This document shows, piece after piece, positions 1-7,838 of a stretch of DNA of 25,564 bases. Origin of the DNA: Candidatus Parvarchaeota archaeon UBA573. GTDB taxonomy: Archaea; Nanobdellota; Nanobdellia; Parvarchaeales; Parvarchaeaceae. Where the stretch lies: NCBI GenBank assembly GCA_002502045.1, contig DAPE01000003.1, forward strand, positions 1 through 25,564, read 5' to 3'. The position numbers and the translations under genes were made by a program. The number at the start of each line of letters is the position of its first letter. Position 1 is the first letter of the stretch. Below the pieces are notes generated by a model, which was not told where the DNA came from, made no database searches, and saw nothing but the letters and a program-made list of their open reading frames with translations.

Positions 1-19
1 TCTAAATATACAATTATTA

Positions 20-868
20 ATGGAGAAATCTATCCTGCTTGTAATTACTGCAGTAGTAGTTATTGTGGCTATGCTTGTTGTGGTTGTATTTGCAATGCAC
101 TTTTTAAAATCCGCAGGTGTTAGTGCGCTGTCTTCTTTCTCTAATTTAACTAGCGGTGCATCAATGTTTGCTGCTTCTTCTAATTTATATAATACTGCTA
201 CTTCATTTAATCAATCTTACAATTTTTACTTTTCACCAGCTCCAACCGGCGTTTCCAATTTATCTAATATTAACGGTACTTTTTGGATAGCAAAATACAA
301 TAATCTTTTTAGAGGCTCATTTGAGTATGAAACCCGCCTACCATCTATATCCACAAAAATAACTGCGTCGCTAATCTACAATGGTAGTGAGATTATTGTG
401 TGCAATAAGCAAATTTTCGTGAATGATACGCCTTTAAACAGTACAATGGCTGCTTCGTTAGCATCGATAAATTCGAGACCAACGGTCTGCAATACTTCCT
501 ACTTAAATGGAGCAACACCCTTTGATGTAGCTGCTAGTTTTGCTGTAGCCCCTTTTAGCGTACTGTCACTCAATTCTAATTATAGTAGCTTCGTAAAAAG
601 TTTTGCCAATTCAACTATAAAGTTTTTAGGCACCAATACTTATCTTGGTGAAAATTGCTATTTGGAAGAGCTTACACCCAAAGTTAATCCGGCTTCAGGT
701 TTGTCTTTATTTGATTGTGTATCAGCTAAAAATGGTCTCCCGCTCTCTATAAAATTTGAAATAAATAACTCTATTGCTATAAAAAGTAGTTTATCTGCAA
801 TTAATTCAGCACCGACTAGTCAAGCGGCAATAACTAATTTGCCTCTAAATGCAACTATAGGCAGTTAA
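20..868 (+). CDS. N-terminally membrane-anchored surface protein, unknown function
   Basis: A 282-aa protein that I do not recognise. Residues 1-30 form one strongly hydrophobic segment after a single Lys, like a signal anchor or uncleaved signal peptide. The rest is Ser/Thr/Asn-rich and polar, with several N-x-S/T sequons (for example NLT, NQS, NGT, NSTM) and four scattered Cys, as expected of a glycosylated extracytoplasmic domain. There is no catalytic motif I can name. The ATG lies only 20 bases from the window edge, so its promoter cannot be judged. The hydrophobic N-terminus directly after the ATG supports this start. It is followed by 97 non-coding bases before the TFE gene. The composition resembles the other anchored proteins of this window (1617-1907 minus, 21000-22217 minus). 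A pilin-like role is possible, but no class III signal-peptide site is visible. Confidence 0.6.
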   Translation: MEKSILLVITAVVVIVAMLVVVVFAMHFLKSAGVSALSSFSNLTSGASMFAASSNLYNTATSFNQSYNFYFSPAPTGVSNLSNINGTFWIAKYNNLFRGSFEYETRLPSISTKITASLIYNGSEIIVCNKQIFVNDTPLNSTMAASLASINSRPTVCNTSYLNGATPFDVAASFAVAPFSVLSLNSNYSSFVKSFANSTIKFLGTNTYLGENCYLEELTPKVNPASGLSLFDCVSAKNGLPLSIKFEINNSIAIKSSLSAINSAPTSQAAITNLPLNATIGS

Positions 869-965
869 ATTTGTGTTATTAGTTATATAAAGAACCATAT
901 AATAACCTAATAGGTATACTCCTTAAATAGAAAAGGTTAAATCCTAAGTTTACGATATACACTAA

Positions 966-1613
966 ATGGCAGCGAAGAAAAAGCTTAATACTGTAAAAAA
1001 GATGAAAAAGAAGATCTCAAAAGTCAAGACTAAAAAGACAAAAAAAATAGCAGTAAAAAAAGTAAAAAAGATAGTAATTGATACTAAGAAACTTTTGAAA
1101 CTAGATGAAGCAAGGAAATATGTAATAGACATTGCAGGTGAGAAAGGGCTTGAGGTATTTGAATTTCTGATTGCAAATGGAGAAATGGAAGAAAATTTTC
1201 TTGCAAAAAAACTTAAATTTGAAAAGGCTAATGCTATAAGAAAATTCTTATACAAACTTTACAACAAAAATCTAGTTTCTTATAGAAAAGTTAGGAAGAA
1301 CAATAAAGCTTGGTATACCTATTTCTGGAGTGCAAATTCAAGCAAGTTAGTTTTTATAATAAAAGGTATGTATGAAGATGAGATAAAGCAGACTAAGAAA
1401 TCAATGGAACTTAATAAAGCTGAAGACTTTTACGTGTGCGATATCTGTAATAGAAGGTATGACGTAAATGAAGCGCTTCAAAATGATTTTAGATGTAAAA
1501 ATGATGGAGGAGTGCTTACACACCTAGAATCAGAAAGAATATTAGAAGATAAACAGAGCAGAATAGACTTTCTTAATAAAAAGTTAAATGAGCTAAAGCA
1601 ATTGGTTAAATAA
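966..1613 (+). CDS. tfe: Transcription factor E (TFIIE-alpha homologue)
   Basis: TFE assists TBP/TFB in promoter opening by archaeal RNA polymerase. The 215-aa protein has three parts. Residues 1-42 are an extremely Lys-rich tail (about half Lys) not typical of the family. Residues 45-125 look like the winged-helix domain (AREKYVIDIAGEKGLEVF-like start; the segment AIRKFLYKLYNKNLVSYRK fits the recognition helix and wing). A C-terminal zinc-ribbon-like segment (about 155-185) is followed by a short coiled tail. The ribbon shows C158-x2-C161 and C177, but the fourth expected ligand is Asp180 (CKND where CxxC is usual), so zinc binding may use Cys3Asp or be weakened. ATG 966 is the first start. 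Met13 is an alternative that would shorten the Lys tail. The stop lies 3 bases from the convergent small gene at 1617-1907. Confidence 0.88.
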   Translation: MAAKKKLNTVKKMKKKISKVKTKKTKKIAVKKVKKIVIDTKKLLKLDEARKYVIDIAGEKGLEVFEFLIANGEMEENFLAKKLKFEKANAIRKFLYKLYNKNLVSYRKVRKNNKAWYTYFWSANSSKLVFIIKGMYEDEIKQTKKSMELNKAEDFYVCDICNRRYDVNEALQNDFRCKNDGGVLTHLESERILEDKQSRIDFLNKKLNELKQLVK

Positions 1614-1616
1614 AGC

Positions 1617-1907
1617 TTAATTTACACCCTGTAAAACGCAATCATAATTTAGGTTTATTTCATTAGTATTTGAACATACTGTTGAAGAAGCAGAACTAAC
1701 TGCTGCGCAGGAATATCCAAAGCTTGCATTTTCACTTATACATACGTTGCTTGTAATTGTAGAATTAGCTATTATATGGTGGCATTCAAGCTCGCATATT
1801 CCTATTGCTATCTGTCTATGATTTTCGTAAGGATTAGTATAGAATAATGCCGCTATTATTATCAATACTAAAATTACAATCAATACCGCATAATAACCTT
1901 TATCCAT
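1617..1907 (-). CDS. Small Cys-rich membrane-anchored protein
   Basis: A 96-aa protein with an N-terminal hydrophobic helix (about residues 6-24) and a short exported domain carrying six Cys (GICELEC, NVC, YSC, TVC, YDC) and several N-x-S/T sequons. The even Cys number and external location suggest disulfides; that is inference. I do not recognise a family. The gene is convergent with tfe, with their stops a few bases apart, and divergent from the Nudix-like gene at 1979. The two share the palindromic TATA element at 1936-1945, about 33 bases from this start. The signal-anchor N-terminus argues that it is a real gene and not a chance frame. Confidence 0.6.
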   Translation of the reverse strand: MDKGYYAVLIVILVLIIIAALFYTNPYENHRQIAIGICELECHHIIANSTITSNVCISENASFGYSCAAVSSASSTVCSNTNEINLNYDCVLQGVN

Positions 1908-1935
1908 AGCTTTTAAACAATATTTTATGTCTAAC

Positions 1936-1945
1936 TTTATATAAA
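1936..1945. promoter_or_regulatory. Palindromic TATA element between divergent genes
   Basis: TTTATATAAA is a perfect palindrome in the 71-base gap between the divergent genes at 1907 (minus) and 1979 (plus). It is the only good archaeal TATA-like box for either gene, about 33 and 38 bases from the two starts. TBP could use it in both orientations, giving short-leader transcripts each way. Confidence 0.45.
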
Positions 1946-1978
1946 AAAGCGTTTAAAATGCAAAGATGTTAATATCTT

Positions 1979-2383
1979 ATGGCAAAAAGAGTTTCGGCAT
2001 TAGTGATAAAAGGAAATAAGGTCTTAATGGTAAAACTTAAGACTCAAGATAAGTACATGCCAAGAGCAACGTGGGTGTTTCCTTTTTTGGAATTAGATGA
2101 AGATAAAAGCCCAAGAAGAGAGATAATCTCCCTTATACAGAAATTTGGTATAGAATTTAATCTTACTGGAAAGGTGTTTAAGTATTATCCTAGCGAAAAC
2201 CCTAAGCTACTTTATTTTCTTTATGTAATGGAACATCTAAATGGAGAGCCTGAAGTGCTATCGTTTTTTCAAAGTTATAAATGGGTACCTATAAGTGATA
2301 TAACCTCATATTCAACTTCATTTATGGACAACAATGTTTCAAGATTTTTAGAAGAAAAATCAAAGGAATATAATCAAAACTAA
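1979..2383 (+). CDS. Nudix-fold protein with degenerate Nudix box
   Basis: A 134-aa protein of normal Nudix-domain length. The opening (RVSALVIKGNKVLMVKLK), the WVFPF segment around residues 32-36, a helix ending in FGI (56-58) and a later YKWVPISDI strand give the typical Nudix layout. The catalytic box Gx5Ex7REUxEExGU is not kept. Counting back from Gly57, the expected Gly, Glu, Arg-Glu and Glu-Glu positions are Phe36, Asp42, Ile50-Ser51 and Gln54-Lys55. The metal-binding glutamates are therefore missing, and classical pyrophosphohydrolase activity is unlikely. It may be a binding or regulatory derivative. It starts at ATG 1979 and overlaps the convergent PAC2 gene by 4 bases at the 3' end. 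Confidence 0.65.
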   Translation: MAKRVSALVIKGNKVLMVKLKTQDKYMPRATWVFPFLELDEDKSPRREIISLIQKFGIEFNLTGKVFKYYPSENPKLLYFLYVMEHLNGEPEVLSFFQSYKWVPISDITSYSTSFMDNNVSRFLEEKSKEYNQN

Positions 2384-3054
2384 ACGTACATGTTCTGTTC
2401 TTCTTCCTTTCTAGGCGCTTGACTTACTTTCTTTAATATATTATTTATTTGGCCGATGGTCTTTTTGTATTCTGATATTAATTCAGATGTATCTACTTGT
2501 ATATTTACAAGCTCTTCTAAGACTGATATCAGTGCAGCTGCAGCCATACCATCTGGGATTTCTGCATGCGTTTCAGCCATTAAAACGACAAATGGTATCT
2601 TTATATTTCTAGTTTTATGTGCTAAATACGAATTAAAGCCCATCATTGCGCCTTCAGAAAGTTTATTGCAATTTTTTATCTCTTTCTCATTATAATTGCT
2701 TGCAAAGTAAACTTCGCTCTTTTCCTTTGCTTCATCAATTGCAAGTCCATCCAATGCTATAATTTGATTTGCCTTCTTCTCTTTGTATATTTGAATTATT
2801 TTATCAGAAAGTTCATTTATTGCCTTTAACGGCAAAGGTATTTGAGAGGTTATCACAGTAAAATCTTTACCCTCTAAAATTCTAATAGGGGAAAGTAGAT
2901 CTCCATTCTTAACAATAGCAAATTGTGAAAGTTCTTCAATATCAATTCCACCGATATCCTTTACAATTCCTTTTTCTTCAAGAAATTTCGCTGCTAGTAT
3001 AGATATGAAACCTGCGGTTTGAAAAGCTGTTATTACCTTATTTTTTTCTGCCAT
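2380..3054 (-). CDS. PAC2-family proteasome assembly chaperone
   Basis: A 224-aa protein of the PAC2 (Pba) family, whose archaeal members bind and help assemble 20S proteasome alpha subunits. Typical features are the opening TAFQTAGFISILAAKFLEEKG, a central FTVITSQIPLP strand-turn, the IIALDGLA segment, and IPFVVLMAETHAEIPDGMAAAALISVLEEL, which matches the conserved glycine/alanine-rich C-terminal part. The last residues are NMYV: the terminal Met-Tyr-Val fits the HbYX (hydrophobic-Tyr-any) tail that docks into proteasome alpha-ring pockets, known from archaeal PbaA and eukaryotic Pba1-Pba2. Start ATG 3054 has a TATA box at 3075-3082, 25 bases upstream, which implies a leaderless transcript. 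It lies 42 bases downstream of the M50 protease gene, and its stop overlaps the Nudix-like gene. Confidence 0.85.
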   Translation of the reverse strand: MAEKNKVITAFQTAGFISILAAKFLEEKGIVKDIGGIDIEELSQFAIVKNGDLLSPIRILEGKDFTVITSQIPLPLKAINELSDKIIQIYKEKKANQIIALDGLAIDEAKEKSEVYFASNYNEKEIKNCNKLSEGAMMGFNSYLAHKTRNIKIPFVVLMAETHAEIPDGMAAAALISVLEELVNIQVDTSELISEYKKTIGQINNILKKVSQAPRKEEEQNMYV

Positions 3055-3074
3055 TATTATTACTAAACCTGCAC

Positions 3075-3082
3075 ATTTAAAT
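3075..3082 (-). promoter_or_regulatory. TATA box of the PAC2 gene
   Basis: ATTTAAAT is centred 25 bases upstream of ATG 3054 in the 42-base gap after the M50 gene. The spacing fits a leaderless promoter, so the PAC2 gene can be transcribed separately from the upstream cluster. Confidence 0.5.
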
Positions 3083-3096
3083 AATTGTCTTGTATA

Positions 3097-3921
3097 TTAC
3101 AGTCCTATAACAGAAAGAATTGGAATGTAATTTAAGTATATAAGTACAGTCATTATTACAGGAATTACGAAAAAGATTGCCCAATAAACCTTGTTCCATC
3201 TCCAAACCTTGTATCCATCAAGACCTATAAATGAAACAGAACCAAGAGGCAACATATTAAACGCAGCCAGATAAAAGCTTATAAATGTCCCCAGACCGGT
3301 AACAATGTAACCAAAAGTAGTTAGCAAGTTTGTTACATTAGAGCCAACAAAAAGATAAATTAGAAAGAATAAAGCTAGAAATACAAATCCAAATACTATA
3401 TCTATTGTTGGGCCTGCTAACGAGATCTTTCCATATCTCTCGGTAAAACCTTTTGGATCAGTATAAGGTTCATGAGGATCTGGTTCAAATATAGTTGCAC
3501 CTGGTAATGCAAATACAAATCCTATAAGCAATGCCATAACAACCGCTAGTATTAAAAAGAAGGGAAACATCCTAAACTGCGCTTCATAGCCATAACTTTG
3601 GGCAACGAATTTGTGCATTAATTCATGCATTATGAATGCCGCGCCTAGAACTATAAAAGAGGCTAAGAAATATATAAAAAAGATGTAGTTTTCAACAGGA
3701 TAAATAACCACTGCAAAAGCGAAGCTCAATGCAAGCCATGCTAGCATTATATCCTCTACTTCCTTTAAAGAAAATCTAGACACAAAATTCTTGAATTTTT
3801 TTTGTGTATTTTGAGTGTATCCAAGATTTGATTTAAAGGGTATAAACTCCCACGGTTTCTTTTTTCGGTATATCTTTACCGATGGATTTCCCCGTTTTAT
3901 AACCTTTACTTCTTTTTGCAT
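3097..3921 (-). CDS. M50-family (site-2-protease-like) membrane metalloprotease
   Basis: A 274-aa polytopic protein with the zinc-protease signature HELMH at residues 99-103 inside the membrane segment LGAAFIMHELMHKFVAQSYG. The second conserved element follows as GKISLAGP (164-171), and the third metal ligand is probably Asp235 in GLDG, downstream of FNMLPLG. About six hydrophobic segments are visible. The N-terminal 55 residues are basic and cytoplasmic. Archaeal homologues cleave membrane proteins within the bilayer; the substrate is unknown. Its start overlaps the end of rsmA by 16 bases, so it is translationally linked to that gene in the minus-strand cluster. Confidence 0.85.
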   Translation of the reverse strand: MQKEVKVIKRGNPSVKIYRKKKPWEFIPFKSNLGYTQNTQKKFKNFVSRFSLKEVEDIMLAWLALSFAFAVVIYPVENYIFFIYFLASFIVLGAAFIMHELMHKFVAQSYGYEAQFRMFPFFLILAVVMALLIGFVFALPGATIFEPDPHEPYTDPKGFTERYGKISLAGPTIDIVFGFVFLALFFLIYLFVGSNVTNLLTTFGYIVTGLGTFISFYLAAFNMLPLGSVSFIGLDGYKVWRWNKVYWAIFFVIPVIMTVLIYLNYIPILSVIGL

Positions 3922-4700
3922 ATCTCTATCCTTAGCATTTCATCATATATATCTTCTAGCTCAGATATCTCAAGATAGAAGACTTTTTTCTTTAGTTTTT
4001 CTTTATACTTAAATTCGAGGAGTTTTTGTCTTAAATCATCTTTTGACTTTAAATTTAGTTTTCCTCTGCTAGCTATAAGTGCAGAATATAAGTTTTTCTT
4101 TTTATGTTGGAAAAGAAGCCTTGCAAATTCTAAAAAATCTTCGTTTATACTAATTTTTTTTGGTGTTACCTTGAGTAATATAGACTCAACTGCAGGTCTA
4201 GGCCTAAATGCGTTTTTACTAACCATTGAGACTAGTTTTATATTACAGGTATATTGAGTAAATACCGATATCATAGAATAATCCCTTATTCCAGGGAATG
4301 CTAACATCCTTTCCCCAAATTCTAACTGATACATCAAAACTGCTAATCCATCTTTTTTATTGTTTAAGAAATAGATTATCTTCTCAGTTATTGGGGAGGA
4401 GATTGCATATGGCAAATTTGAGATTATTTTGTTTGCATCATCTGGAAATTCTAAGTCTAGTGCATCACCATTAATAAATTCTATATTTTTATTATCTTCA
4501 AGCAAAGTTCTTGCGGAGTCAAATAGATTTGTGTCTAACTCTATTGCGTATACTTTCTTTACATAAGGCGCAATATGCTTTGTTAATCTGCCATCTCCAG
4601 AGCCTATCTCTATAACTACATCTTCGCTATTAAGATCAGATGCTTGTATTATTTTTTGGAAGACCTTTTCATCTTTAAGGAAAACTTTTGTGTTATTCAT
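3906..4700 (-). CDS. rsmA: 16S rRNA adenine dimethyltransferase RsmA (KsgA/Dim1)
   Basis: A 264-aa class I SAM methyltransferase that dimethylates two adjacent adenines in the 3'-terminal hairpin of 16S rRNA. The sequence shows a short lead (NTKVFLKDEKVFQKII), motif I EIGSGDGRLTKHI (31-43), AIELD (52-56), NGDAL (77-81) and the catalytic motif IV NLPY (95-98), followed by ISSPI. The C-terminal part contains AFRPRPAVES, typical of the family. Its start overlaps the stop of the YchF gene by 4 bases and its end overlaps the M50 gene by 16, so it sits in a tightly coupled operon. In many archaea ksgA follows the L21e-rpoF-DUF655 trio; here that trio lies more than 10 kb away at 15115-16284. Confidence 0.93.
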   Translation of the reverse strand: MNNTKVFLKDEKVFQKIIQASDLNSEDVVIEIGSGDGRLTKHIAPYVKKVYAIELDTNLFDSARTLLEDNKNIEFINGDALDLEFPDDANKIISNLPYAISSPITEKIIYFLNNKKDGLAVLMYQLEFGERMLAFPGIRDYSMISVFTQYTCNIKLVSMVSKNAFRPRPAVESILLKVTPKKISINEDFLEFARLLFQHKKKNLYSALIASRGKLNLKSKDDLRQKLLEFKYKEKLKKKVFYLEISELEDIYDEMLRIEICKKK

Positions 4701-5836
4701 ACCAATATCTTAATTACTTGATTGTTCTTTACAGGAGAATCATTTTTTATTTTTAATCCTGTTTTGCAATCTATAGCCCCTTTATAGTTTTTAGCTACAT
4801 CAGTATGTATCATAGCTGCGACATCTCTCGGAGTAGCATCCCTCTCCACAAGATACGCATCTGGAAGAACTCTACCAAATCCATCTGTAAGTTTCTTTTC
4901 ATCTTCTACCGGAAAGACCACTTTGTAACCCTTTAATTCAAATACTAAATGATTTAATGCTTCTTTTACTCCTGTGCTACCATATTTTTTTATTATGTTA
5001 TCTATTATGTTTATTGCTTTTTCTTGTTCGCCACTTAATTCTTTTGTTCTTTCAAGCTTTCCATCTTTAAAGTGTACAAATCCGTTCTTTTCTGCTTCTT
5101 TTATTGTTAATTCTGCAGCAGCAGAGCAAGCCATAAACTCATAATCGAATTTTTCCTTTAGTTTTTCAATCCTTTTATCTAAATCTGGAACAGCATCCAT
5201 CTTATTGCATAGAATTAGCATTGGTTTGTCTTTTTTCATCATTAAAGAAGCCATTTTTATTGAGGTTTCATCATTTATTTCTTTTATCGCAAGTTCTTTT
5301 ACCACTTCTTTTACAGTTGAATATTTTATATTTATCCCAGATACGTTTTTGAATATTACGTCTGAAATGTCTTCTTTTCCCAAATATCTTGATCTTGAAA
5401 TTATTGATGCAATCCACCTCTTTATCTCATTATCTACCATCTCTACGTCGATAGCTGGGTCAAAATCTTTTGTTTTGTTGCCGCTTGAATCGGTATTTCC
5501 AGAGATATCTATTACCTCTATTATTGCATCTGCTTGCATTATATCATTAAGAAATTTGTTTCCTAAACCCTTTCCTTCGCTAGCGCCTTCAACTAATCCT
5601 GCAACGTCAATTATATTGATTGGGACAAACCTGATACCATCAATGCAAGGAGCATTGTGCGGAGTGCATTTTACATTGAAGTCTTTCTCAGGGCATATTA
5701 CATTGACATACCCAACTCCTTTGTTTGGTTCTATAGTTGTAAAAGGCCTATCTTCTATCTCAACTTCTTCAAGGGTAAGTGCCTTGAAAAGCGTGCTTTT
5801 TCCAACGTTAGTCCTTCCAATGATGCCTATTTTCAT
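4697..5836 (-). CDS. ychF: YchF/OLA1-type translation-associated GTPase
   Basis: A 379-aa P-loop NTPase of the Obg/YchF family. G1 is GRTNVGKST (7-15), the switch region PFTTIEPNKG is at 31-40, G3 is DVAGL (77-81) followed by VEGASEGKGLGNKFL, and G4 is NKMD (211-214). The C-terminal 80 or so residues (GYKVVFPVEDEKKL ... DATPRDVAAMIHTD) form a TGS domain. Archaeal members associate with ribosomes. The N-terminal start is fixed by the P-loop being only 7 residues in. It overlaps the preceding membrane-protein gene by 4 bases and rsmA by 4 bases. The company of an rRNA methyltransferase fits a ribosome-related role. Confidence 0.92.
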   Translation of the reverse strand: MKIGIIGRTNVGKSTLFKALTLEEVEIEDRPFTTIEPNKGVGYVNVICPEKDFNVKCTPHNAPCIDGIRFVPINIIDVAGLVEGASEGKGLGNKFLNDIMQADAIIEVIDISGNTDSSGNKTKDFDPAIDVEMVDNEIKRWIASIISRSRYLGKEDISDVIFKNVSGINIKYSTVKEVVKELAIKEINDETSIKMASLMMKKDKPMLILCNKMDAVPDLDKRIEKLKEKFDYEFMACSAAAELTIKEAEKNGFVHFKDGKLERTKELSGEQEKAINIIDNIIKKYGSTGVKEALNHLVFELKGYKVVFPVEDEKKLTDGFGRVLPDAYLVERDATPRDVAAMIHTDVAKNYKGAIDCKTGLKIKNDSPVKNNQVIKILV

Positions 5837-6186
5837 AATATTAATATTGCAGTTCCAATTATTAAAGATGGGACTAGGAAAGTAACTATATAACCGAAGG
5901 TTCTTTGTAAATCAGATTTCTCTGCGTTATAAAGCGCAGAAAAGCAAAGGTTGAATAGCATTATAACTGCCGAAATAATAAAATAATAACTTCCATAAAA
6001 GTATAATACTAAAGATATTACGGCAAACTCTACAATCATAAGAGGATAAGAAAAAATCTTTTCCGCCCTGACCTTTTTTGCCAAAGTTTCTATTTCCTCT
6101 TGTGTAGAAATCCCTATAAAATATCCTAAGATAATGGCAATCGAAACTATTACGTTTAATTCTATTTCTTGTAAGATTAAAATCAT
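5833..6186 (-). CDS. Small four-helix membrane protein
   Basis: A 117-aa protein with hydrophobic segments at about residues 10-27, 45-65, 67-87 and 98-117, separated by a charged loop (TQEEIETLAKKVRAEK) and a short NAEKSDLQRT loop. I recognise no family. It is the first gene of the minus-strand cluster and overlaps the YchF start by 4 bases, so it is probably co-expressed with it. The start ATG 6186 faces the divergent flippase gene across about 45 bases of very AT-rich DNA. Confidence 0.7.
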   Translation of the reverse strand: MILILQEIELNVIVSIAIILGYFIGISTQEEIETLAKKVRAEKIFSYPLMIVEFAVISLVLYFYGSYYFIISAVIMLFNLCFSALYNAEKSDLQRTFGYIVTFLVPSLIIGTAILIL

Positions 6187-6230
6187 ATCTAATTATTATC
6201 GCTTGATTATTATTTAAATATATAAATTTA

Positions 6231-7814
6231 GTGGATTATAATGCAAGCAAACATGCTGCAAACGCTTTAATGGAACAACTTATGAACCAAGATGAAATAA
6301 ATATAGAAGAAGAGCAGGGATTAGTTGCTTCAAACAGTGTTTATGGCCTTCTTCGTTCTGGATCTAAATTCTTTGTTTCTTTTCTTATAAGTGTTCTTCT
6401 TGTAAGGTTCCTTGGGCCTACAAATTATGGTTATTATACTATAGTAGTCCTCTATTGGGGTTTTGCTTCAACTATAGCAGGACTAGGTATAAATTCTGCT
6501 GTTCAATATGCCATATCTAAATATCGTGCACAAAATTCGGCTTCAAGGTTGATTTGGGCAGTAAAACATTATTTCGTTCTAGTAATTGTTTCCTCTTTAA
6601 CAGCTTCAATAGTGTTATTCTCTCTTTCAGGTGTCATAGCTTCAATTTATCACTCTGCGGAAGTCGGATATCTTATACAGATACTTGCTTTTGGTTTAGT
6701 CTTTTATTCTATTTCAGGTAATTTTACTGAGCCTTCTTTTATAGGATTTCAGAAGATGAATAACAGCTTTATAACTGGTGTGTTATATGATTTTCTGCGT
6801 ATAATACAGCTGGTTGTAGTCTACTTGGGATTTGGATTGATAGGCGCAATAAAATTCTATGATGTAGTTTATCTTGTAACTGCTACGGTAGGTCTCTTTC
6901 TTTTGTATAGATCTATCAAAGGCTTCCCAAAATCAGCAACGCCCGAAAAAGAAGATTTAAGTCATTTCTACAGCTACAGAAACTTTTCATATGTAATAGC
7001 TGTGATATCTCTTTCGTATGGCCCAGTGATAGCTTTGTTCCTTGGCGCAGTTGCTCCAAATATATCTTCCGTTAGCTTTTATAGAGTAGGGTTAATAATG
7101 GCAGGTATGCTTGGGTTGCCGGCTGCTGCAATTGGTTCAGCTTTCTTTGCATCAATAACTAAATTTTTTGAAAAGAAACAATTTGGGGGGTTTTACAGTC
7201 TTCAACATACTTTAATAAAATACTCTTTTCTTCTTACTTTTCCCCTTGTTGTTGCTTCTATAATCTCTGCGCCAAAATTAATATCTTATCTTTATAAAGC
7301 TAGTTTTATAGGTGCGGAAACTCCTTTTATAATCCTTCTTGTGCCTGTGCTTATATCCAGTGTATTCGGCCCAGTTACTCAGGTGTTAAGTGCAACTGGA
7401 AAGCAGAAATATGCAATGTATTCTGTTGTAACCGGAGCAATTGTCGGAATAGCTCTTACTATAACATTAGTTCCAATTTTATATGCAGTAGGGGCAGCGT
7501 TTGCTTATTTGGCAGTTACATTGTCTACTTTAACAGTTAATTTAATACTAGTCTCTAGATATATCAAAATAAAGTTGCCATATTTGGACCTTCTAAAAAC
7601 TACATTTTCCGCGGCATTAATGGGCATATTTTTGTACTTATTATTAATGTTTATAAAAAGGTTAGCTTATTTGCCTCTTCTTTTGATTGCATCATTAGCT
7701 TTCTATGCTTTAGTATTGTATGTTACTAAGGTTATAAGTAATAGGGAGTTAAGATTTATAATAAAACTATTTAAAGCCGATAAATTTGTTAAGATGTTCT
7801 ATAAAAAGTATTAA
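6231..7814 (+). CDS. MATE/Wzx-type polysaccharide flippase
   Basis: A protein of up to 527 aa with about 14 membrane segments and the typical opening of the polysaccharide-flippase (PST/Wzx) family: NSVYGLLRSGSKFFVSFLISVLLVRFLGPTNYGYYTI. Such proteins move lipid-linked oligosaccharides across the membrane. Placed two genes upstream of AglB, it is a good candidate to flip the N-glycan donor; this is inference from context. The annotated start GTG 6231 lies only about 15 bases after the AT-rich box at 6211-6220. ATG 6270 (starting MEQLMNQ, 514 aa) fits the box better as a short-leader start and is an equally good choice. The N-terminal acidic stretch before the first helix is non-membrane. It ends 24 bases before the isomerase gene. 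Confidence 0.82.
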   Translation: MDYNASKHAANALMEQLMNQDEINIEEEQGLVASNSVYGLLRSGSKFFVSFLISVLLVRFLGPTNYGYYTIVVLYWGFASTIAGLGINSAVQYAISKYRAQNSASRLIWAVKHYFVLVIVSSLTASIVLFSLSGVIASIYHSAEVGYLIQILAFGLVFYSISGNFTEPSFIGFQKMNNSFITGVLYDFLRIIQLVVVYLGFGLIGAIKFYDVVYLVTATVGLFLLYRSIKGFPKSATPEKEDLSHFYSYRNFSYVIAVISLSYGPVIALFLGAVAPNISSVSFYRVGLIMAGMLGLPAAAIGSAFFASITKFFEKKQFGGFYSLQHTLIKYSFLLTFPLVVASIISAPKLISYLYKASFIGAETPFIILLVPVLISSVFGPVTQVLSATGKQKYAMYSVVTGAIVGIALTITLVPILYAVGAAFAYLAVTLSTLTVNLILVSRYIKIKLPYLDLLKTTFSAALMGIFLYLLLMFIKRLAYLPLLLIASLAFYALVLYVTKVISNRELRFIIKLFKADKFVKMFYKKY

Positions 7815-7838
7815 ACTTATCACAGTATTTGTATTGTT

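Noticed and set aside
868..881. 14-base repeat AATTTGTGTTATTA shared with 22248-22261
   Set aside because: Both copies are in AT-rich gaps with no shared flanks or gene context; probably chance.
5205..5885. Long plus-strand open frame opposite the YchF gene
   Set aside because: It is a shadow of a well-supported GTPase gene; its translation is low-complexity Ser/Ile/Phe-rich without recognisable domains.
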